In this document: positions 59,294 through 64,000 of the stretch, in pieces
Layout: the number at the start of each line of letters is the position of its first letter
How positions within the stretch are numbered: position 1 is the stretch's first letter
DNA from: Ancrocorticia sp047602305
GTDB taxonomy: Bacteria > Actinomycetota > Actinomycetes > Actinomycetales > Actinomycetaceae
DNA: 64,000 bases
Assembly (NCBI GenBank): GCA_047602305.1
Contig: JASGHO010000001.1
Coordinates: 3,658,001-3,722,000, forward strand
Direction: 5' to 3'
Notes under the pieces: model-generated
The model's input: the letters and a program-made list of their open reading frames with translations, nothing else
Database searches by the model: none
Told to the model about the DNA's origin: nothing
Made by a program: the position numbers and the translations under genes

Positions 59294-60694
59294 ATGACAT
59301 TCCCCGAAGGATTTCTGTGGGGCGGCGCGGTCGCCGCAAATCAGCTGGAAGGTGCTTACCTGGAAGATGGCAAGCTGCCTTCGATCCAGGATGTGACGCC
59401 CAAGGGCGGCCTCGCGGCGCCCACGGAGGAGCCCACCGAGGACAACCTCAAGCTGATCGGCATCGACTTCTACCACCGCTACAAGGAGGACATCGCCCTC
59501 TTTGCCGAGATGGGATTCAAGGTCTACCGTCTGTCCATCGCCTGGAGCCGCATCTTCCCCAAGGGCGACGAGGAGACCCCGAACGAGGCCGGTCTGGAGT
59601 TCTACGACCGCGTCTTCGATGAGCTGGAGAAGTACGGCATCGAGCCGCTCGTCACCATCAGCCACTACGAGACCCCTCTCCACCTTGCCAAGGAGTACGA
59701 CGGCTGGACCGATCGTCGTCTCATCGGTTTCTACGAGCGCTACGCCCGTGTGCTCTTCGAGCGCTACGGTGATCGCGTCAAGTACTGGCTCACCTTCAAC
59801 GAGATCAACTCGATCATCCACGCCCCGCTCATGTCGGGCGGCATCTGGACACCGAGGGAGAAGCTCTCGAAGAAGGATCTCTACCAGGCGATTCATCACG
59901 AGCTGGTGGCCTCGGCTTCGGCTACGAAGATCGCTCACGAGGTGAATCCGAACATCAAGGTGGGCTGCATGGTTCTCTCCATGCCGGTCTATCCGCTCTC
60001 TCCCGATCCGAAGGACGTGCTGGAAGCTCGCAAGACCGAGCACGAGAACTACGCCTTTGGTGACATCCACGTGCGTGGCGAGTACCCGGGCTACTACAAG
60101 CGTCACCTGCGCGACGAGGGCGTGGAGATCGACTTCGCCGAGGGCGACGCCGAAATCCTCAAGAACACCGTGGACTTCGTGTCCTTCTCCTACTACATGA
60201 GCGTGTGCGCCACGGCTGATCCTTCCAAGAAGATCGCCGGTGAGGGCAACATCATGGGCGGCGTTCCGAACCCCACCCTGCCCGCCTCCGAGTGGGGTTG
60301 GCAGATTGATCCCATCGGCCTGCGTATCGTTCTCAACGATTTCTGGGAGCGTTGGCAGAAGCCGCTCTTCATCGTGGAGAACGGCCTGGGCGCCAAGGAT
60401 CAGCTGGTTGAGATCGACGGCGAACTCACCGTCGAGGACGATTACCGCATCGACTACCTGCGTGGCCATCTCTCGGCCGTGAAGGAAGCGGTCAAGGACG
60501 GCGTCGACCTCATGGGCTACACCTGGTGGGGCCCGATCGACGTGGTGAGTGCATCGAAGGCTGAGCTCTCCAAGCGTTACGGATTCATCTACGTGGATCG
60601 TAACGACGACGGCACCGGCTCGCTTGCTCGGTACAAGAAGAAGTCCTTCAACGCCTACAAGGAGATCATCGCCAGCAACGGCGCTGATCTGTAG
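59294..60694 (+). CDS. GH1 6-phospho-beta-glucosidase (BglA-like)
   Basis: Retaining family 1 glycosidase of 466 residues. ATG 59294 follows AGGAG. FPEGFLWGGAVAANQLEGAY is the GH1 N-terminal signature, the acid/base Glu is in LTFNEINS and the nucleophile in LFIVENGLG. The C-terminal motif SASKAELSKRYGFIYVDRND matches the S-x-K-x-Y phosphate-binding loop of 6-phospho-beta-glucosidases, so the substrate is probably a PTS-imported phosphorylated beta-glucoside. No PTS gene is adjacent in the window. Single gene closed by a strong terminator. Confidence 0.92.
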   Translation: MTFPEGFLWGGAVAANQLEGAYLEDGKLPSIQDVTPKGGLAAPTEEPTEDNLKLIGIDFYHRYKEDIALFAEMGFKVYRLSIAWSRIFPKGDEETPNEAGLEFYDRVFDELEKYGIEPLVTISHYETPLHLAKEYDGWTDRRLIGFYERYARVLFERYGDRVKYWLTFNEINSIIHAPLMSGGIWTPREKLSKKDLYQAIHHELVASASATKIAHEVNPNIKVGCMVLSMPVYPLSPDPKDVLEARKTEHENYAFGDIHVRGEYPGYYKRHLRDEGVEIDFAEGDAEILKNTVDFVSFSYYMSVCATADPSKKIAGEGNIMGGVPNPTLPASEWGWQIDPIGLRIVLNDFWERWQKPLFIVENGLGAKDQLVEIDGELTVEDDYRIDYLRGHLSAVKEAVKDGVDLMGYTWWGPIDVVSASKAELSKRYGFIYVDRNDDGTGSLARYKKKSFNAYKEIIASNGADL

Positions 60695-60710
60695 GGATTG
60701 AACTAGAGGC

Positions 60711-60750
60711 AATGCCGCCCGTGAGTTACTGACTCACGGGCGGCATTTGC
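60711..60750 (+). terminator. Intrinsic terminator of the GH1 gene
   Basis: Perfect 16-bp stem AATGCCGCCCGTGAGT / ACTCACGGGCGGCATT with loop TACTG and TTGCTTCG tail. Confidence 0.9.
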
Positions 60751-60851
60751 TTCGTTTCCAGGACGTTGATCCTGTTTTGGCTTCTCGACGCGTCCTAGTC
60801 AGTGAGATCACAGCCAATTTCGATAGATACACGTTTCATAATTGGCCTCAG

Positions 60852-60870
60852 TTCGGCTACCCTAACTTTT
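60852..60870 (-). promoter_or_regulatory. Possible DtxR/IdeR iron box upstream of the HugZ-like gene
   Basis: The complement, AAAAGTTAGGGTAGCCGAA, matches 13 of 19 bases of TTAGGTTAGGCTAACCTAA, including the central TTAGG. It ends 26 bp before the GTG start, where a repressor would block transcription. Confidence 0.5.
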
Positions 60871-60896
60871 GGTAGTCCTCGAGCGAGAGTAGAGCC

Positions 60897-61769
60897 GTGC
60901 ATCCTGATCTGTCACTTTTCCCTAATCGCACCTCACTGGCTCCTGCTGTGTGGCAGGAGCGTAGTCTCTCCACCGCGTACCGTCTCTTGACGGGTTTGGG
61001 GAACTCCGTCGTCGTCGCCTATCGTGAAGAGCCGATGCGAAGCTTCACTGCCGTGGCCCACGGAGTGACGCGATCCGGTGACCTCGTTGTTGCGGTTTCC
61101 GAGTATGATCCTGCGTTTGGCGATACGGACTTCTCGCAGCCAATGAGCGTGCGATTGACGATCGACAAGGCCGCGCCGAGCCTGATGCTCAATGTTGCGG
61201 CCGCCTCGGTTCACTTGTTGGGTGAAGCGAAGTGGCTGACGCTCGACGAGGCGAAGGAACTGTTCCTGGCTGGCGAGCTCAGCGAGCGCGTGGGGGAGAT
61301 GTCCTCCATGGGGCGACTGGCCGTCATCGAATATGACCGAGTCTTGTTGCATGACGCGTGCGGCGTCACCCCCGTGTGCGCCTGCGATATCCGGGCGGAG
61401 CATGAGCAGTGCCAGCGCCATCAGGAGGAAGCGTTCTTCTGCAGTTTGGAGCAGGATATCTTCGCTCATCCTGAGCTCGAGCTGAGCGCCGTGGATGTGG
61501 TCTCCGATTCGCGACTGATGGATGCTGGCGTGATCTTCGATGGGCTCGTGTTGGGGGCGCTCGAGGGTGCGTTCCTTGCCCGTCAGGAAGTCACCAACGT
61601 GTGCGCGCATTCGCTGGGCGTCATCTGCCTTGATGTTGACCGGACCGGGATGACCCTCATGTGTATCGATCACAACGAGGCCATCACCGCATTCATTCCC
61701 TTTGCCTCGCGAGTCTCCACTCGTCCGGAACTTGTTAATGCGATCAAGGGGCTCGCCTTCCACTCCTGA
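60897..61769 (+). CDS. HugZ-like split-barrel protein with DUF2470-like C-terminus
   Basis: Cytoplasmic protein of 290 residues, possibly heme-binding or heme-degrading. GTG 60897. The N-terminal half (about 1-150: TAVAHGVTRSGDLVVAVSEY, PMSVRLTIDKAAPSLMLNVA) looks like a PNPOx/HugZ split barrel. The end (LGVICLDVDRTGMTLMCIDH ... FIPFASRVSTRPELVNAI) resembles the DUF2470 pattern of that family. A Cys/His-rich segment between them (CGVTPVCACDIRAEHEQCQR) is unusual and might hold a metal. I do not see the DUF2470 histidine motif HMN-x-DH. The possible iron box just upstream supports an iron role. Confidence 0.55.
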   Translation: MHPDLSLFPNRTSLAPAVWQERSLSTAYRLLTGLGNSVVVAYREEPMRSFTAVAHGVTRSGDLVVAVSEYDPAFGDTDFSQPMSVRLTIDKAAPSLMLNVAAASVHLLGEAKWLTLDEAKELFLAGELSERVGEMSSMGRLAVIEYDRVLLHDACGVTPVCACDIRAEHEQCQRHQEEAFFCSLEQDIFAHPELELSAVDVVSDSRLMDAGVIFDGLVLGALEGAFLARQEVTNVCAHSLGVICLDVDRTGMTLMCIDHNEAITAFIPFASRVSTRPELVNAIKGLAFHS

Positions 61770-61866
61770 GATGGGGGCGAGTGCCTGCGCCCGGTGGGCG
61801 ATCTCGTGGCGATCTCAGGGCTCGCAACCTTCTGACGATCTCTCGGTGCAGCCTTCTAGAAATAAT

Positions 61867-61913
61867 AAAGATGTGGTGGCCTACGGTTCATTCGTAGGCC
61901 ACCACATCTTTAT
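61867..61913. terminator. Bidirectional terminator between HugZ-like and DUF1540 genes
   Basis: Perfect 19-bp stem AAAGATGTGGTGGCCTACG / CGTAGGCCACCACATCTTT with loop GTTCATT. A- and T-runs flank it on both sides. Confidence 0.93.
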
Positions 61914-61947
61914 GGGGCACTAAGTTCTAGGAGAAAGTGATTGAGGA

Positions 61948-62229
61948 TCAGCGAACCTCGAACTTGGTGCAGAGTGCGGCGTCGCCAGCGATGCCAATCT
62001 CACCGGCGGTGCACAGGAGGTCATTGTTGTGGACGCATTCGAGACGCTGGCATGCGCCAACGTGGCCCTGTGCGGTGGGGATGCCGCCGCGAGCGTCGAG
62101 TGCGATGAAGGTGCCGCAGGCTGCCTTGTCGGCGGTGCCGCCAACGGTAATGGCAAGTGCGGTGCAGCCACCGTTGTTGTATGCGCAAGCGGTGGTGGTG
62201 CAGGACGAAACGAGAGTCTGAGTAGCCAT
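61948..62229 (-). CDS. Double DUF1540 cysteine-rich protein
   Basis: Small protein of 93 residues and unknown biochemical role. ATG 62229 with AAGGAG seven bases upstream. Two DUF1540 units in tandem, each with four cysteines in the pattern C-x4-C-x2-NN-x3-C-x-A-x2-I: CTTTACAYNNGGCTALAI then ACGTF, and CQRLECVHNNDLLCTAGEI then LCTKF. Such Cys spacing suggests metal or Fe-S binding. No signal peptide. A near-palindromic iron box lies 70-91 bp upstream, so it is probably repressed by iron. Confidence 0.85.
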   Translation of the reverse strand: MATQTLVSSCTTTACAYNNGGCTALAITVGGTADKAACGTFIALDARGGIPTAQGHVGACQRLECVHNNDLLCTAGEIGIAGDAALCTKFEVR

Positions 62230-62298
62230 GAGATGCTCCTTACTTAGTGGTGAATTCCTTATGGCTCTAACTTAGCGTTCCGCATTGTGGGAAATAAA

Positions 62299-62320
62299 GG
62301 AAGGTAAGGCCTACCTTTCC
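62299..62320 (-). promoter_or_regulatory. DtxR/IdeR iron box upstream of the DUF1540 gene
   Basis: GGAAGGTAAGGCCTACCTTTCC is a near-perfect inverted repeat with AGGTAAGGC matching the DtxR/IdeR consensus half-site (about 13 of 19 overall). The strongest of the three candidate boxes here. The rest of the 62230-62516 gap shows only A+T-rich sequence. Confidence 0.65.
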
Positions 62321-62516
62321 AAGGGTCTAAGGTCCTAAAATGGCGAGATATCAAGGAAAAGTGGACGCATGTCATTTATGTGAGAGTTTGCGTTCATATA
62401 TTTAATGGTGTATATTGCCCGATTCTGCAAAATGGATGTTTCGTAAAGCGATCTCGGAGAGGTCTGACGGGGTGTTGTGGGGCGAGTGGGTGAGTAGCGC
62501 CCGCCGGGATGTGTTG

Positions 62517-62942
62517 CTACATGCGGCTATCGCCCCGGGTTTCGGCGAGTGACCGCTCCAAAAGGGTGCGAAGTACATCGAGATCAATGCGGCTCAGGCG
62601 AGTGACGTAGAGGCACGCTTTGCTGGCCTTGTGAGGGCCGAGCTGTTCCATGAGGTCTGGCCAGCGCTCGGAAAAGTTGTTGGCCAGATAGATCGTGTGC
62701 TTGGTGTTGTTGGTGGCGAATGCGAGTTCCGGTGCGCGGCCCTCGTGTCCACTTTCGTAGCGGTAATCGTACTCGCCGAATCCTATGATTCGTCCCGCCC
62801 AAACAACGGGCTGCGCCCCCGTGAGCTCGGCGTGGAGGGCGAGAAGTTCATCCGCTTCCGCGCGTCTTGGGCCGTTGACCCGGTCAAGGACCTCCGTTGC
62901 GGGCAGATCTGAGGGGGACATTGCGGGTGTTTTCTGTGCCAT
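62517..62942 (-). CDS. DUF1801 domain protein
   Basis: Cytoplasmic protein of 141 residues (YdhG-like fold). ATG 62942 with AAGGA six bases upstream, preferred to ATG 62978. The core is recognisable: RRAEADELLALHAELTGAQP, VWAGRIIGFGEYDYRYESGH and LAFATNNTKHTIYLANNF, then a helical end. Function unknown. Members sometimes accompany stress or toxin-antitoxin genes, but no such neighbour is seen here. Confidence 0.85.
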   Translation of the reverse strand: MAQKTPAMSPSDLPATEVLDRVNGPRRAEADELLALHAELTGAQPVVWAGRIIGFGEYDYRYESGHEGRAPELAFATNNTKHTIYLANNFSERWPDLMEQLGPHKASKACLYVTRLSRIDLDVLRTLLERSLAETRGDSRM

Positions 62943-63181
62943 GTGGGTTCCTTGCGCCGGCGCTTTGAGAGTGAGCACATGGTACCAAGCGGGGTCACCG
63001 TTAACGGCGGTAGGAAACGGTACGTGACCTGCCAGAAGCTGCCGCGAAGTCGCCGTCGTCGGTGGTCACGTAGCGAGCTTCCCGGGCGTCTGTGAGACAA
63101 TCCTGGACGTGGGCGCGAGGTGAGCCCCCGGACGAGGGAGCCGTACCCGGAACGCGACAAGACGGCCAGACGGGAAGCAAG

Positions 63182-63697
63182 ATGTCCGCAATGACGAGAA
63201 CCTGCACCGAAGCTGACCTCGACATATTGCGCAAGGTGAGCATCGAGACGTTCGTTGAGACCTTCGCAGATCAGAACACCGAAGAAGATATCGAAGAATA
63301 CGTGCGCACCTCCTTCTCCCGCGAGGAGTTGAGCCGGCAACTGCGTGAGCCGGAGTCAGTGTTCTGTTTCGCCGTCGTCGACGGAGAGGTTGCCGGGTAT
63401 CTCAAGATGAACGTTGGCGCCGCACAGACTGAACAGGTGGGGGAGGATGCGCTCGAAGTTGAGCGGATCTACGCGTCGCAGCGTTTCAAGCGGCAGGGCC
63501 TCGGCACGTTGATGATGCGCAGGGCTATGTCGGAAGCGATCAGCCGCGGCCTCCACACGGTGTGGCTCGGCGTGTGGGAACACAATCACGCTGCCCTGCG
63601 CTTCTACGAACGCCTCGGATTCGCCGCGTTCGGTTCGCATGTCTTCACCCTTGGCGACGACGAACAGACGGACCTTCTGATGAAACTCACGGTGTAG
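63182..63697 (+). CDS. GNAT family N-acetyltransferase
   Basis: Acetyl-CoA-dependent acetyltransferase of 171 residues. I choose ATG 63182 over the upstream open GTG because the family N-terminus starts at RTCTEADLDILRKVSIETFV. Core motifs: VAGYLKMNVG, the acetyl-CoA loop ERIYASQRFKRQGLGTLMMR (R-x2-G-x-G/A in QGLGT) and VWLGVWEHNHAALRFYERLGF. PaiA-like (spermine/spermidine acetyltransferase-type) enzymes share this layout. Substrate not assigned. Confidence 0.88.
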   Translation: MSAMTRTCTEADLDILRKVSIETFVETFADQNTEEDIEEYVRTSFSREELSRQLREPESVFCFAVVDGEVAGYLKMNVGAAQTEQVGEDALEVERIYASQRFKRQGLGTLMMRRAMSEAISRGLHTVWLGVWEHNHAALRFYERLGFAAFGSHVFTLGDDEQTDLLMKLTV

Positions 63698-63805
63698 ACG
63701 GTTGCGTTTGGCTGCTGCTACGTACGGTTCGCTGGCGAGTTTGGCTAACAGGCGAGCGAGTAGTGTGCGCTTGGGTAAACGCCGCCGCAGTGACAAGATG
63801 GAATC

Positions 63806-64000
63806 ATGACGAAACTTGCTGTAGGCGATATCGCCCCCGATTTCATGCTTCCCACCGGCGCCGGAAAGGTCCGCCTCTCCGAGGAACTTGAGAAGGCCGA
63901 GAAGGGCGTCGTGGTGTATTTCTACCCCAAGGCCATGACTCCCGGCTGCACCAAGGAAGCTTGCGATTTCCGCGATTCCGAAAACTCGCTGAAGTCCGCT
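63806..64000 (+). CDS. bcp: Thioredoxin-dependent peroxiredoxin, Bcp type (partial)
   Basis: First 65 residues of a PrxQ/Bcp peroxiredoxin that reduces peroxides; cut by the window edge. ATG 63806. Begins KLAVGDIAPDFMLPTGAG, then VVVYFYPKAMTPGCTKEACD, with the peroxidatic Cys in PGCTKEACDFRD and the second Cys five residues on, as in Bcp enzymes. The usual T-P-G-C motif is preserved. Confidence 0.93.
   Translation, partial: MTKLAVGDIAPDFMLPTGAGKVRLSEELEKAEKGVVVYFYPKAMTPGCTKEACDFRDSENSLKSA

Overview
The window is 64 kb of a high-G+C Gram-positive chromosome, most likely an actinomycete of the Actinomycetaceae type (Trueperella/Arcanobacterium/Actinomyces-like). Family assignment is inference. 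It rests on the conserved actinobacterial blocks prfB-ftsE-ftsX-(M23 hydrolase)-smpB and clpS-DUF2017-murI-MBL hydrolase-rph-rdgB, the DUF3039-helicase pair, DtxR/IdeR-like iron boxes and a tmRNA tag ending in ALAA. I see no rRNA, tRNA, CRISPR, insertion sequence or prophage.

Layout. 1-10.7 kb: end of an unidentified gene, prfB, ftsEX, a coiled-coil M23 hydrolase, smpB, a DUF2207 membrane protein and a FecCD-type iron/heme/cobalamin ABC importer. 11.06-11.43 kb: ssrA (tmRNA). 11.5-35.9 kb: a large exopolysaccharide/cell-surface glycan locus. It holds five glycosyltransferases, a polysaccharide deacetylase, a CDP-alcohol phosphatidyltransferase, a lipoprotein, two very large secreted proteins that face each other (a propeller/LamG/PKD protein and a right-handed beta-helix protein sharing one module), a membrane acyltransferase, an O-antigen-ligase-like protein, a bacterial tyrosine kinase, its phosphatase, a Wzx-like flippase and a cell-wall-binding-repeat protein. 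36-41.5 kb: flavodoxin, MFS transporter, PfkB sugar kinase, GH4 glycosidase and PIG-L deacetylase, a probable amino-sugar/beta-glycoside catabolic set. 41.6-49 kb: envelope genes (lytic transglycosylase lipoprotein, OatA-like O-acetyltransferase, three paralogous secreted DWDGDG-repeat proteins, two with NlpC/P60 domains). 49-64 kb: mutarotase, HU, DUF3039 plus helicase, pncB, clpS-DUF2017-murI-MBL-rph-rdgB, a GH1 6-phospho-beta-glucosidase, two probably iron-regulated genes (a HugZ-like protein and a double-DUF1540 protein), DUF1801, GNAT, and the start of a Bcp peroxiredoxin.

Non-coding structure is unusually rich. A 9 x 16-bp minisatellite supplies the stop codons of two convergent genes, and several other genes carry short tandem duplications at their stop codon. 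Four phased 24-bp repeats lie upstream of the largest surface protein, with related motifs upstream of other glycan genes. Two long hairpins stand next to smpB and ssrA, and a dispersed CGCCAATAGG element recurs just downstream of genes. Perfect hairpin terminators separate most transcription units.

Working together: FtsEX with the M23 enzyme, the transglycosylase, the NlpC/P60 proteins and OatA would remodel and protect peptidoglycan. The glycan locus would build, flip, polymerise and decorate a surface polysaccharide under tyrosine-kinase/phosphatase control. The importer, the HugZ-like protein and the DUF1540 protein look like one iron response.
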